From contig JADJLO010000005.1 in the NCBI GenBank assembly GCA_016710075.1, positions 124,001 to 188,000 on the forward strand: a stretch of 64,000 bases of DNA. Reading direction: 5' to 3'. The DNA is from Acidobacteriota bacterium. Its GTDB lineage: Bacteria > Acidobacteriota > Blastocatellia > RBC074. This document shows, one piece after another, positions 1 through 8,810 of the stretch. Position 1 is the stretch's first letter; each line of letters opens with the position of its first letter. Below the pieces are notes generated by a model that was given only the letters and a program-made list of their open reading frames with translations, was not told the DNA's origin and did not search any database. The position numbers and the translations under genes were made by a program.

Positions 1-897
1 TCGACTCTGGTTGAAGACATTCTTTACCGCGCACTGGCGCGCAAGATCTATCGCAGCCTCGCCGAGCCCGGAACTCATCTGAAGATAGAGGGGCTCGAAC
101 ACATCGACAAGATCATCGAGATCGACCAGTCGCCAATCGGGCGAACTCCAAGGTCGAACCCGGCGACTTATACGGGACTCTTCACGCCTATCCGCGAACT
201 CTTTTCGATGCTGCCCGAGAGCCGCGAGCGCGGCTATAAGCCGGGACGTTTCTCGTTCAACGTCAAAGGCGGGCGCTGCGAAGCCTGTCAAGGCGATGGC
301 CTGAAATGTATCGAGATGAATTTCTTGCCTGATGTCTACGTGACCTGCGAAACATGCCGCGGCCAGCGTTACAACCGCGAAACTCTCGATGTCCGTTATC
401 ACGGCAAGAACATCGCCCAGTTGCTCGACACTCCGGTCGAGGAGGCGCTCTCCCTGCTCGAAAATCACCCGCAGATAAAACAGAAATTGCAGACGCTCAA
501 TGAGGTCGGCCTTGGATACATCAGGCTCGGCCAGTCGGCAACGACCCTTTCAGGCGGAGAGGCCCAGCGAATCAAACTCGCAAAAGAGCTTTCACGCCGC
601 GCCACCGGACGCACCGTATACATTCTCGACGAGCCTACAACGGGGCTGCACTTCGAAGACGTTCGCAAACTGCTCGACGTTCTGCAGCGCCTGGTCGATC
701 TCGGAAACAGCGTCATCATCATCGAGCACAACCTCGACGTCATAAAATCGGCCGACTGGATCATCGATCTCGGCCCCGAGGGCGGCGAGCACGGCGGCAG
801 AATTGTCGCTGAAGGCACTCCCGAGACCGTGGCCAAAAACAGGAAATCATTCACCGGCCAGGCGCTCAAAACTGTCTTCAACGGCAGCCTCAAGTAA
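1..897 (+). CDS. uvrA: UvrA, excinuclease ABC subunit A (C-terminal part)
   Basis: DNA-damage recognition ATPase of nucleotide excision repair, acting with UvrB. The frame is open from the first base of the window, so the gene starts upstream; about 298 codons of a protein that is usually around 940 residues are present. Visible in order: the zinc-binding module with paired CEAC and CETC motifs around the GRCEACQGDG and TCETCRGQRYN segments, the ABC signature LSGGEAQRIKLAKEL, Walker B with ILDEPTTGLH, and the H-loop IIIEHNLDV. It ends at a TAA followed immediately by an intergenic inverted-repeat element. No frame problem is seen in this part. Identification is secure. Confidence 0.97.
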   Translation, partial: STLVEDILYRALARKIYRSLAEPGTHLKIEGLEHIDKIIEIDQSPIGRTPRSNPATYTGLFTPIRELFSMLPESRERGYKPGRFSFNVKGGRCEACQGDGLKCIEMNFLPDVYVTCETCRGQRYNRETLDVRYHGKNIAQLLDTPVEEALSLLENHPQIKQKLQTLNEVGLGYIRLGQSATTLSGGEAQRIKLAKELSRRATGRTVYILDEPTTGLHFEDVRKLLDVLQRLVDLGNSVIIIEHNLDVIKSADWIIDLGPEGGEHGGRIVAEGTPETVAKNRKSFTGQALKTVFNGSLK

Positions 898-914
898 GAA
901 GAAAAAAAACAGAG

Positions 915-1077
915 TACGAAACAGACGAAATAAACGAAACAAACGAAAATATTGCGGGGGAATGATCGTACCAAAGCTTCCTAATAAACGTAATACCGGA
1001 ATAAATATATTACATTGACCATTTGCTCTTTTCGTCTGTTTCGTTTATTTCGTCTGTTTTTTTCCATTTCGTAATCT
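915..1077. repeat. Intergenic inverted 9-mer array element, copy A
   Basis: Left arm at 915-950 is built from imperfect 9-base units of the type ACGAAACAG/ACGAAATAA/ACGAAACAA. The right arm at 1029-1077 is its reverse complement (TTTCGTCTG, TTTCGTTTA units) and ends with TTTCGTAATC. About 78 nt of AT-rich sequence separate the arms. The element lies between uvrA and a glycosyltransferase on the same strand. Four more copies occur at 9990, 11969, 13463 and 17974. Confidence 0.85.
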
Positions 1078-1106
1078 GTTTTTCCCTTTCGGAATTTGAT
1101 TATTCC

Positions 1107-1873
1107 ATGAAGATCTCGGCATCCATTATCGTCCGCAATGAAGAAGAGAATGTCGCCGCGTTGTGCGAGAACCTTTCGTGGGCGGACGAGATAGTCATCG
1201 TCGATTCGGATTCAACGGATCGGACGAAAGAGATTGCCCTTCGGTACACCGATAAAGTATTCAATCGAGAGTTTCGAGGATACAAGGACAAGCACGAATT
1301 TGCGGACTCGCAGACGACCGGCGACTGGATCTTCTGGATCGATGCGGACGAACGGCTCAATCCCGAGCTTCGCGAATCGATTGAACGGCTTCGCCAGCGC
1401 GATTCGGCGACTCTGCCCGACGGTTTCCGCATCGCGAGATTGACCGAATACCAGGGAAGGTGGATCAGGCATTCGGGGTGGTATCCCGACTATCAGATGC
1501 GGCTCTATCGAAAATCGGCGAGCTACTGGGATGGAGTCGCGCCGCATGAGACGGCGAGAGTTCGCGGATCGGTAGAGACGCTGACGGGTGAGTTCCTGCA
1601 TTACACCAAACGCAACCTGAGCGAGCATCACCGCGTCCTCGACGAATACACGACACTGGCAGCCGAGCACCTCTTCAACAATAAAAAGCGCATCCGGTCG
1701 ATAGACATTTCGTCCTTCCGATAGCTGCATTCATCCGGACCTTTCTGATCAAACAGGGGTTCAGGGACGGCGTCCCGGGATTGATCATTGCGATGTTTAC
1801 GGCTTACAGTGTCTTCCTGAAATTCGCCAAATTATGGGAGAAGAAACGGACTGAAGCTACTGTCGTAGAATGA
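1107..1873 (+). pseudogene. GT2 glycosyltransferase, WaaE/KdsE-like, one frameshift
   Basis: Family 2 glycosyltransferase resembling LPS-core beta-glucosyltransferases, expected on the cytoplasmic face of the inner membrane. The ATG at 1107 was chosen because family similarity begins with MKISASIIVRNEEENV; an earlier start at 1023 would lie inside the repeat element. Visible are the nucleotide-binding region with DSDSTDRT and the DXD-like WIDADERLN. The frame stops at 1724, but the typical C-terminal part (FLIKQGFRDGVPGL, then FLKFAKLWEKK) follows in another frame from about 1718 to the TGA at 1871-1873. One missing base near 1718 would restore the gene. It is not a homopolymer site. The cause is either a true mutation or a consensus error. 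Confidence 0.85.
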
Positions 1874-1894
1874 TGATCCATTCTGGAGGTTTGT

Positions 1895-2813
1895 ATGGCA
1901 AAACTGTTTGTTTGTTCGAATACGTTTGCGAAAGCTGTTTTGATCGCCGCGGTTCTTTCGATCATCTCCATTCAAATCAGCGCGGATAAATCCATGCCGG
2001 ATGACCGGTTCGCAACAATGGATGGGAATGGGGATGGGAATGGGGATAAGATTCGCATTCATTATAAAAACTACGGCAAGGGCAAGGATGCGATTGTCTT
2101 CATTCACGGCTGGTCCTGCGATCTGAGTTTCTGGGATGCCAATATCCCGGCATTTGTCGGCAGGGGGCCACCTGATCGCAATCGACCTGCCCGGCCATGG
2201 CGGGAGCGACAAACCGCAGACCGGTTATTCGATGGATCTCTTTGCTGGAGCCGTCAATACGGTGCTTAAAGATGCCGGCGTCGAGAAGGCCACGCTCATC
2301 GGCCACAGTATGGGAACTCCCGTCATCCGGCAGTTCTTTCGCAGGTACACCGCAAAGACAAGCGCTTTGGTCGTTGTCGATGGTGCATTGAAACCATTCG
2401 GCACCCGCGAGCAGATGGAACCGATGATCGCCAGATTCCGCGCGCCTGATTACAAAAAATCAGTGGAGGAATTCGTCGGTTTCCTGGCCCAGTCTTCAAA
2501 AAATGAGAAATTGATGGAGAAAATCCTTGCGAGCATGCTCAATACACCTCAGCACGTCGTGGTCGGGGCGATGGAAGCCCAGTTCGACCCGGCCATCTGG
2601 AAGGATCAGGACAGGATCACCGTCCCGACTCTGGCTATCATGGCGGTCAACCCTGCATGGAATGCCGACTACGAAAAATTCGTCCGGGAACTCGTTCCGG
2701 GAATCGATTATCGCGTCTGGGATGGTGTCAGCCATTTTCTGATGATGGATGAGCCTCAGAAATTCAATGAAACGGTCATCAGCTTTCTCACAAAATACAA
2801 ACTGGTCAAATAA
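1895..2813 (+). pseudogene. Secreted alpha/beta hydrolase, one frameshift in a G5 run
   Basis: Alpha/beta-hydrolase fold enzyme, substrate unknown. A good Shine-Dalgarno (TGGAGGT) precedes the ATG at 1895. An N-terminal hydrophobic stretch (residues about 12-30) suggests export. The oxyanion-hole region VFIHGWS, the nucleophile elbow GHSMG and the C-terminal His in VSHFLMMDEP are all present, but the first and the others sit in different frames. The shift falls at a run of five G at 2163-2167; four G would give the continuous sequence FVGRGHLIAIDLPGHG. No other defect is visible. The downstream gene is a second hydrolase only 9 nt away, so the two probably form one transcription unit. Confidence 0.85.
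2021..2047 (+). repeat. In-frame 12-base tandem repeat in a hydrolase gene
   Basis: Two perfect copies of GATGGGAATGGG followed by a partial third (GAT). They are in frame and encode DGNGDGNGD just after the predicted signal region. The unit length is a multiple of three, so copy-number change would alter linker length without breaking the frame. Confidence 0.85.
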
Positions 2814-2822
2814 TAGGCTGTC

Positions 2823-3803
2823 ATGAAAAATCTACTTCGCACAATTGTCGTATTAATCGCGCTTGCGATCATCGCTTTTCTCATCGTCTGGTTTGCCCGG
2901 CCACAGGACGTGGATTTCGATGAAGGTCGCGCCTCGGTTCCGAATTCGCAGTACAGTCATTTTGCAGAGATCGACAGGATGCGCATTCATTATCAGGAAA
3001 AAGGTGAAGGAATGCCGCTCGTGCTGATTCACGGCTTCTCTTCATCGACATACAGCTGGAAGGATGTCTTTGGGCCTCTTTCAGAGCAGTATCGTGTCAT
3101 CGCGGTCGATCTGAAAGGCTTCGGTTTTTCATCGAAGCCGGACGGCGATTACACGAGGCGCACGCAGGGAGAGATTGTAGTCAAACTCCTGGACCATCTT
3201 AAGATCGACAAAGCGGTCCTTTGCGGCAATTCGATGGGGGGTGAAGTATCGATGAATATAGCTCTTCACCATCCGGAGCGTGTCAGCGGGCTGATACTGA
3301 TCGACAGCGGCGGGGTGAAAGTTGCGGGAAGCGGGTCGCTGGCGCCGAGTGTGACTCAGTGGCCGGTGATAGGGCCTGCCATTGCCGCGTTCGCGCTGAC
3401 AAAAGATTCGCTTGTCCGTAAGGGTTTGCAAACGAGCTACTACGACGACTCAAAAATTGACGACACACGCGTTGCGGCTTATTACCGGCCGCTCAGAACC
3501 AAAGACGGCCAGCGTGCCGTTTATCTCGCCCGCAAACAATTTGCAGAAGGTCCGATCGAGGCGGAGATTCCTCAAATTCAGCAGCCGACGCTGATCATCT
3601 GGGGCAATCAGGACGAACTGATACCGGTTGAAGCGGGGAGAAAACTAAACACACTGATCAAACAATCGCGACTGGTGATTCTGAACAAATGCGGACACGT
3701 GCCTCAGGAAGAGATGCCGCAAAGCGTCATCGCAGAGATCAACAGCTTTATGAGCTCCATCAATAAACCTGCCCCCGCGCAGGCGGCGGTGAGCGGCAAA
3801 TGA
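2823..3803 (+). CDS. Membrane-anchored alpha/beta hydrolase
   Basis: Alpha/beta-hydrolase of 326 residues with an N-terminal transmembrane anchor or uncleaved signal (residues about 5-24), so the catalytic domain probably faces the periplasm. The HGFSSSTYSW oxyanion region, the nucleophile elbow GNSMGG (Ser-centred) and the C-terminal CGHVPQEEMP with the catalytic His are visible; the acid is probably in the WGNQDELIP loop. The fold resembles haloalkane-dehalogenase and C-C hydrolase relatives, but no specific substrate can be named. Its stop overlaps the ATG of the following nucleotidyltransferase (ATGA), suggesting translational coupling, although the two activities have no obvious link. 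Confidence 0.88.
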   Translation: MKNLLRTIVVLIALAIIAFLIVWFARPQDVDFDEGRASVPNSQYSHFAEIDRMRIHYQEKGEGMPLVLIHGFSSSTYSWKDVFGPLSEQYRVIAVDLKGFGFSSKPDGDYTRRTQGEIVVKLLDHLKIDKAVLCGNSMGGEVSMNIALHHPERVSGLILIDSGGVKVAGSGSLAPSVTQWPVIGPAIAAFALTKDSLVRKGLQTSYYDDSKIDDTRVAAYYRPLRTKDGQRAVYLARKQFAEGPIEAEIPQIQQPTLIIWGNQDELIPVEAGRKLNTLIKQSRLVILNKCGHVPQEEMPQSVIAEINSFMSSINKPAPAQAAVSGK

Positions 3804-4579
3804 AGACGGTGATTTTATGCGGCGGAAGAGGCACCCGGCTCGGCGAACACGGAGTCAACGTGCCGAAAGCGCTGATCGAAATCGGCGGGCGCCCGCTGCT
3901 CTGGCATCTGCTCAAAATATATTCGCAGCAGAATCTGAATGACTTCGTCCTCTGCCTCGGGTATCTAGGCGATTCGATCAAGCGATACTTCCTCGAGCAT
4001 CAATGGCTCTATTCCGATTTTACACTAGAATCGAGTGACTCGGGCGATTACAAACTGAACAAACACCGGAACCTTACTGAAGACTGGCGAATCACATTCG
4101 CCGATACCGGCCTCGACACAAACACCGGCGGTCGCGTCAAAAAGATTCAGAACTATATCGGCGATGACGAGACCTTCTGCGTCACATACGGCGACGGGCT
4201 GGCGGACATTGACCTCCACGCCCTGATGGAATTTCACAAGTCTCACGGCCGCATCGGGACGCTGACAGCCGTGCATCCGCGTTCGAACTTCGGCCTCATC
4301 AAACTCGATGCCGATAACAGCGTCATCGAATTCGAAGAGAAGCCGTTGATGAAGGAATGGATCAACGGAGGATACTTCATCTTCAACAGGGCGATATTCG
4401 ATTATCTCGACGACGATTCCGTGCTCGAACGCGAGCCGTTTGAGAAGCTGGCTTCTCAGCGCGAGCTCATCGCATACCAGCATCACGGCTTCTGGAAATG
4501 CATGGACACCTACAAGGATAATGTCGAGTTCAATCAGTTGTGGGATTCTGGTCAGGCGAAATGGAAAATCTGGGAATAA
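3800..4579 (+). CDS. rfbF: Glucose-1-phosphate cytidylyltransferase-like sugar nucleotidyltransferase
   Basis: Transfers CMP (or another NMP) to a hexose-1-phosphate, giving the activated sugar for deoxyhexose synthesis. The 259 residues match the usual size of RfbF. The N-terminal MKTVILCGGRGTRLGEHG holds the signature nucleotide-binding loop, followed by PKALIEIGGRPLLWHLLK. Further on, TYGDGLADID and the GGYFIFNRAIFDYL region fit the RfbF/DdhA subfamily rather than RmlA. The start overlaps the upstream stop (ATGA) and the stop overlaps the next start (TAATG), so this is the middle gene of a tightly coupled set. The CDP specificity is inferred from the subfamily and from the SDR dehydratase that follows. 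Confidence 0.85.
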   Translation: MKTVILCGGRGTRLGEHGVNVPKALIEIGGRPLLWHLLKIYSQQNLNDFVLCLGYLGDSIKRYFLEHQWLYSDFTLESSDSGDYKLNKHRNLTEDWRITFADTGLDTNTGGRVKKIQNYIGDDETFCVTYGDGLADIDLHALMEFHKSHGRIGTLTAVHPRSNFGLIKLDADNSVIEFEEKPLMKEWINGGYFIFNRAIFDYLDDDSVLEREPFEKLASQRELIAYQHHGFWKCMDTYKDNVEFNQLWDSGQAKWKIWE

Positions 4580-5556
4580 TGAGTAATTTTTGGAAGAACA
4601 GAAATGCTTTTGTAACAGGGGCCACGGGGTTTGTCGGTTCTCACGTTGCGAGGTTGCTTGTCGAGCAGGGGGCCAACGTGGTCTGCCTGCAGAGGGACGC
4701 CGTCCGTAACAACTCTCTGGACATAATGAATCTGCGGGATAAAGTGTCGGTGATCGACGGCACTCTCGAAGATTTCGCCTTGATGGAGCGGATCGTCAAC
4801 GAGTATGAGATAGATGCCGTATTTCATCTGGCGGCGCAGGCGCTGGTTGGCGTGGCCAATCGATCGCCCATCTCGACATTCGAGGCCAATATTCGCGGGA
4901 CATATTCGCTGCTCGAAGCCTGCCGCAAAAGCGAAACGGTCAAACGCGTCGTCGTGGCATCGAGCGACAAGGCATACGGCAGCCACGACAAGCTGCCTTA
5001 CGCCGAAGACTACCCGCTGCTCGGCCTCTTCCCCTACGATGCATCGAAGGCTTGCACGGACATCATCGCCAGGTCGTTCGCACACTCTTACAAAACACCG
5101 GTCGTCGTCTCAAGATTCGCCAACATCTACGGTCCGGGCGATATGAACATGTCGCGCATCATTCCCGGCGCCATAGTCTCCGTGCTTCGCGATGAGGCCC
5201 CGATCATCCGCAGCGACGGGACTCCGATCAGGGAGTTTATTTATGTCGATGACGTAGCGCGCGGATATCTGCTGCTTGCCGAAAGAATCGACGAGGTCAT
5301 CGGCGAGGCGTTTAATTTCGGCGCGGGGGATACGGTCCAGATGCTTGACCTCGTCAACCGAATCATCAGCCTTTCAGGCAGGGATCTCAAACCTCACGTC
5401 ATGCTGCAGAAGAAGATCGAACGCGAAATCGACGCCCAATATCTGTCAGCCGAAAAGGTGGAGAGAAGACTAGGCTGGCGCGCTGAAGTTTCTCTCGATG
5501 AAGGATTGAAACGATCAATGGAGTGGTATCAGAAAAATCTGGATCTGATTAACTGA
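4579..5556 (+). CDS. rfbG: NAD-dependent sugar-nucleotide 4,6-dehydratase (CDP-glucose dehydratase-like)
   Basis: Extended short-chain dehydrogenase/reductase. The ATG at 4579 overlaps the TAA of the upstream gene and gives a protein beginning MSNFWKNRNAFVTGATG; a start at 4540 would run through the previous gene. The Rossmann motif GATGFVGSH, the ASSDKAYG segment and the catalytic YDASK are visible, with DGTPIREFIYVDDVARG near the C-terminus as in nucleotide-sugar dehydratases and epimerases. Paired with the cytidylyltransferase it should make CDP-4-keto-6-deoxyglucose, a precursor of 3,6-dideoxyhexoses. GDP-mannose dehydratase or another SDR sugar enzyme remains possible. No reductase or aminotransferase for later steps is nearby. 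Confidence 0.8.
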   Translation: MSNFWKNRNAFVTGATGFVGSHVARLLVEQGANVVCLQRDAVRNNSLDIMNLRDKVSVIDGTLEDFALMERIVNEYEIDAVFHLAAQALVGVANRSPISTFEANIRGTYSLLEACRKSETVKRVVVASSDKAYGSHDKLPYAEDYPLLGLFPYDASKACTDIIARSFAHSYKTPVVVSRFANIYGPGDMNMSRIIPGAIVSVLRDEAPIIRSDGTPIREFIYVDDVARGYLLLAERIDEVIGEAFNFGAGDTVQMLDLVNRIISLSGRDLKPHVMLQKKIEREIDAQYLSAEKVERRLGWRAEVSLDEGLKRSMEWYQKNLDLIN

Positions 5557-5733
5557 TGTTACGCAAAATTCGGTTTGGGGGCGGGGGGGGGCAGGGCCAA
5601 AGTTGGCTGTTTTTCTGTCGCCCGTTTCACGGGCTCGGATGATGTTGATTACGAGGGTTCGCTCGGCCTTCGGCCCCGCTTCGCGGGTTATGCAGTCAAA
5701 TCAAAATAAAGAATATTCCGTGCGTAACATCAG
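5553..5733. repeat. Non-coding element with 13-bp perfect terminal inverted repeats
   Basis: CTGATGTTACGCA at 5553-5565 and its exact reverse complement at 5721-5733 bound 181 nt that fill almost the whole gap after the dehydratase gene. The left terminus includes that gene's TGA stop. Inside are a G5-C-G9 tract (5577-5591) and several small GC hairpins (for example around 5620-5634, 5665-5675 and 5675-5687). The size and termini are MITE-like, but no transposase and no target-site duplication is evident. Confidence 0.75.
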
Positions 5734-5768
5734 TGATTAAATAGACGGTACCGATCGAGGTAATCCAC

Positions 5769-6938
5769 ATGCTCAACACACCGCCGAATCCAAACTACTA
5801 CACGCCGGAGCACGAGCAGTTTCGCCGGACGATGCGCGAATTCGTAACTCGCGAAATAACACCATTCGTCAACGAATGGGATGAAGCTGAAGAGTTCCCG
5901 CGCGAACTTTACCGCAAGGCGGCGGAGGTAGGATTGCTCGGTCTTGGCTATCCAGAGGAATACGGCGGGACACCGGCAGACGTCTTCTATTCGATCGTCG
6001 CCAGCGATGAGCTGTCACGCGCAGGCAGCGGAGGCGTCTCTGCGTCTTTGATGTCCCACTCAATCGGCACACCCCCGATTCTCAATGCCGGCAGCCGCGA
6101 GATGAAATCACGCGTTCTTCCTTCAATACTTTCAGGAGAAAAGATCTCAGCGCTGGCCATTACCGAGCCTACCGGCGGATCGGATGTCGCCGGGCTCAAA
6201 ACTACCGCAATCCGAACCGGCGATCATTACATCGTCAACGGCGAAAAGACATTCATCACCTCCGGCATTCGCGGAGATTATTTCACCACGGCCGTTCGCA
6301 CAAATCCTGACGATAAAGGCGCCGGCGGCGTCTCGCTGCTGCTGATCGAACGCGACACGCCCGGCTTCACTCGCACGCATCTGAAGAAGATGGGCTGGTG
6401 GGCATCCGACACAGCGCACCTCTATTTTGACAACTGCCGTGTTCCCATCGCAAACCTGATTGGCCAGGAAAACCAGGGTTTTCGTATCATCATGCAGAAC
6501 TTCAACTCGGAGCGGCTGGGGATGTCGGCTGCTGCATGCGGCTTTGCGAAAGTCTGCCTTGAAGACGCCGTCGCCTGGGCTCGTGATCGAAAGACCTTCG
6601 GCCAGCCGCTGATCGAACGACAGGTCATTCGCCACAAACTTGTCGATATGGCGATGAAGATCGAATCCACACGCGCGCTGCTCGAAGACCTCGCCTGGCG
6701 CGTCCAGCATCGCTCTGGCGATCCGGGTATGCTCGTGGCTCAAACCTGCATGCTCAAAAATCTGGCCACGCAGACCATGCAGTTCTGCGCCGATCAGGCC
6801 GTCCAGATTTTGGGTGGTATGGGTTACATGCGCGGCGAACGCGTCGAACGCATCTACCGCGAAGTCAAGGTAAACATGATCGGCGGAGGCGCCGAAGAGA
6901 TAATGAAAGACCTTGCCGCAAGGCAATTGAAATTTTGA
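5769..6938 (+). CDS. Acyl-CoA dehydrogenase
   Basis: FAD-dependent acyl-CoA dehydrogenase (389 residues, the family norm) catalysing alpha,beta-dehydrogenation in fatty-acid or branched-chain amino-acid breakdown and passing electrons to ETF. The signature ALAITEPTGGSDVAGLKTTA and the C-terminal signature QAVQILGGMGYMRGE are present. The substrate-chain specificity cannot be told, and I cannot place the catalytic glutamate with certainty. GAGG precedes the ATG at a suitable distance. Its likely electron acceptors, EtfAB and ETF-QO, are encoded 41 kb downstream in the same window. The gene stands alone, bounded by an inverted-repeat element and an AT-rich gap. Confidence 0.93.
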   Translation: MLNTPPNPNYYTPEHEQFRRTMREFVTREITPFVNEWDEAEEFPRELYRKAAEVGLLGLGYPEEYGGTPADVFYSIVASDELSRAGSGGVSASLMSHSIGTPPILNAGSREMKSRVLPSILSGEKISALAITEPTGGSDVAGLKTTAIRTGDHYIVNGEKTFITSGIRGDYFTTAVRTNPDDKGAGGVSLLLIERDTPGFTRTHLKKMGWWASDTAHLYFDNCRVPIANLIGQENQGFRIIMQNFNSERLGMSAAACGFAKVCLEDAVAWARDRKTFGQPLIERQVIRHKLVDMAMKIESTRALLEDLAWRVQHRSGDPGMLVAQTCMLKNLATQTMQFCADQAVQILGGMGYMRGERVERIYREVKVNMIGGGAEEIMKDLAARQLKF

Positions 6939-7260
6939 CTCATAACCATCCAGCCATAACCCTTCCTGCTTACCTCAGATAATTGACGATTCTGTTCTGG
7001 ACAACGAGCGTTCTGGTACCTTCGTCCAGGAAAGCGCTCATTCTTTATCAAAATCGAGGCTCTATATTTTTGTTTTTCCAGTCTCTCACTAATTTTGTGA
7101 AAAGTTCGGAATAGAAATGCCAAATCAATTATGTTTTATTCGTTTGTCGACGTAGCAACAAAAATAATAATTGTAATGAGGCGAAATTAACTACGCTGGT
7201 TGGAAGATAACCAAACAAACCAGGACTATTCACAATAGAAATCAAGAGGGAGATATGTAT
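6939..7260. other. AT-rich intergenic region, no gene seen
   Basis: About 320 nt, clearly richer in A and T than the surroundings. I find no credible ORF, tRNA or repeat arm. A weak hairpin is possible around 7196-7224 (CTGGTT with AACCAG). The region ends in a GAGGGA ribosome binding site for the next gene and presumably carries its promoter. Confidence 0.5.
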
Positions 7261-7908
7261 ATGTCATTGAATAAAATAATGAGATCGGCAAGGACGAAAG
7301 CGGCTGTGGCAGTAATGATGATGACTGCAATGCTGGCTTCAACTGCAATTGCGGCCCCATCAGTAAATCTTGCTGATGGTAGAACTTCCGTGGTGCTCAG
7401 CACAGAGTTTCTGACAGCTCTCGGGACTCTCGGTTTGTCTGCAACAGCTCTTGGCGACGGCACTCTGAGAAGCGGGATTGCCAGCTTCCCTATCTCGGGG
7501 GGCGTTGTCGACCTGCAGAATGCAAAGGGCGAGATCAATCACACTGGTGGTCTCGTTCTCACCTCCCGCACTGCACGTGTCGAGCTTTCCAGCTTTAATA
7601 TCGATACCGCAGGTGCAGTCCCGGTTCTGACTGGGCTTGTGACTGCCAATGGCAATTTCCTCGGGCGCGTACCGCTTTTCACGCTTCAGCTTCCCGCCCT
7701 GACCCTTCCGCTGCAGCCCGCGGCTTTCAACACGATCTTCATTCCCAACGTGAGGGTTTTACTGACTCCGGAAGCCGCTGCCGCACTTAATGGAGTATTT
7801 GGAACGACGGCTCTCACCGGCGGCTTCAACGTCGGCACGGCATCTGTTTTCGCCATCGGTCAGCCCGGCGAGCGTGGGCCCTTTACAACAAGGCCCAGCC
7901 ATCGGTAG
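7261..7908 (+). CDS. Secreted protein of unknown function, HtaA-like composition
   Basis: About 215 residues with a clear signal peptide (positively charged start, hydrophobic VAVMMMTAMLASTAIA, cleavage after IAA). The mature part is rich in small and hydrophobic residues with alternating strands. The stretch FPISGGVVDL followed by GEINHTGGLVL resembles beta-rich haem-binding HtaA-type domains, but this is only a similarity of pattern. The ATG at 7261 is preferred over 7255 because the GAGGGA sequence then lies about 9 nt upstream. A strong terminator follows. The gene is monocistronic and bounded by an AT-rich upstream region. A beta-rich cell-surface or extracellular protein is the safest statement. 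Confidence 0.65.
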   Translation: MSLNKIMRSARTKAAVAVMMMTAMLASTAIAAPSVNLADGRTSVVLSTEFLTALGTLGLSATALGDGTLRSGIASFPISGGVVDLQNAKGEINHTGGLVLTSRTARVELSSFNIDTAGAVPVLTGLVTANGNFLGRVPLFTLQLPALTLPLQPAAFNTIFIPNVRVLLTPEAAAALNGVFGTTALTGGFNVGTASVFAIGQPGERGPFTTRPSHR

Positions 7909-7937
7909 TTTCCTCAACTTAATTTTCCTTTAGTTAC

Positions 7938-7974
7938 AAAAACGGCAGCCATTGAATCAAGGGCTGCCGTTTTT
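7938..7974. terminator. Bidirectional intrinsic terminator
   Basis: AAAAACGGCAGCC (7938-7950) pairs with GGCTGCCGTTTTT (7962-7974) around an 11-nt loop. The stem is followed by T-rich sequence and preceded by A-rich sequence, so it can serve the secreted-protein gene on the plus strand and the CPBP gene arriving on the minus strand. Confidence 0.9.
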
Positions 7975-8117
7975 GTTTGTCACCAGACTCGGCTTATCAC
8001 AGCTAATATATGTGATCGGGGAAAACTCATCACTTCAACCATCGGCAACATGCCAAAACGGCGCCTTTAAGACAAGGTTGGATGCAGGGGGATATATTCT
8101 CGAAGGGAGGGTTGCTC

Positions 8118-8810
8118 TCAACCTACACCTTCCATCGGGTAGTCGTACTTTCTGCCAAGATAGCCGTAGGCCATGCCGGCGATCATGTCGTAAACAGTGT
8201 GGACGATAATCGCCTCTATGAGAGAGCCCGTGTACCAGACGAGCACGTGAAAGACCAGGGCGAATAACATAATCGCACCTATGCTCTTCCAGCCCTGCAT
8301 GTAGTGGCTCAAGGCGAAGACCGCCGAGGCAATCAGGGCCGCTCCCCAGTAAGACCCGGTCAGACGGGAGAGCAGAATCCACATCACCCCGCGATAAGTG
8401 ATCTCTTCGCCGATTCCGGCAAGAGTTGAAATGACCAACCATAAAATCTTCTCTTTTTTTCCCTGAGGCATGAAAAGAAAAGCCTTCTTCTCGCGATCGA
8501 TGACGCTCTTCCTCCATCGAGTGGACATGACAGGCACCATTGCCAGGAGCAGCAGCGCGGAGAGCCAGATAGATTTTTTGATATCGAGCGATGCGAAATG
8601 GAGCGGGATGAATTCGTAATAAGCGACTGCCACTGAAATGGCGATGAAGAAAATATGCTGCGGAACGACCGATAAATAGAACCTGAGCCTTGGGGGATAA
8701 GGCATTAACTCAAGCTTTTTGGCGGATCTCACGGCAACAATTGGAAGAAGAATGCAGAAGAGAAAGATATGGGCATAGCCCGCCGTGCCAACCTCGCCGA
8801 AAAAGTTCAT
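8118..8810 (-). CDS. CPBP-family intramembrane metalloprotease
   Basis: Integral membrane protein of 230 residues with about six hydrophobic helices. The Abi/CAAX-type signature is seen as GIGEEITYRGVMW, containing EExxxR. A second histidine motif lies in FALSHYMQGW, and a third in IIVHTVYDMI. These residues form the active site of Rce1-like intramembrane proteases. Bacterial members act in peptide maturation, immunity to bacteriocins or unknown processing. The ATG overlaps the stop of the upstream glycosyltransferase (ATGA), so the two are co-translated. No prenylated substrate or bacteriocin gene is visible nearby, so the role is unknown. Confidence 0.88.
   Translation of the reverse strand: MNFFGEVGTAGYAHIFLFCILLPIVAVRSAKKLELMPYPPRLRFYLSVVPQHIFFIAISVAVAYYEFIPLHFASLDIKKSIWLSALLLLAMVPVMSTRWRKSVIDREKKAFLFMPQGKKEKILWLVISTLAGIGEEITYRGVMWILLSRLTGSYWGAALIASAVFALSHYMQGWKSIGAIMLFALVFHVLVWYTGSLIEAIIVHTVYDMIAGMAYGYLGRKYDYPMEGVG

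Noticed and set aside
1023..1106. Upstream start for the GT2 glycosyltransferase
   Set aside because: The extra 28 residues are encoded by the 9-mer repeat arm and have no family similarity; the ATG at 1107 fits the family start.
2163..2167. Phase-variable G run controlling the hydrolase
   Set aside because: Only five G, short for phase variation; single-base shifts occur in several other genes without homopolymers, so a consensus error is simpler.
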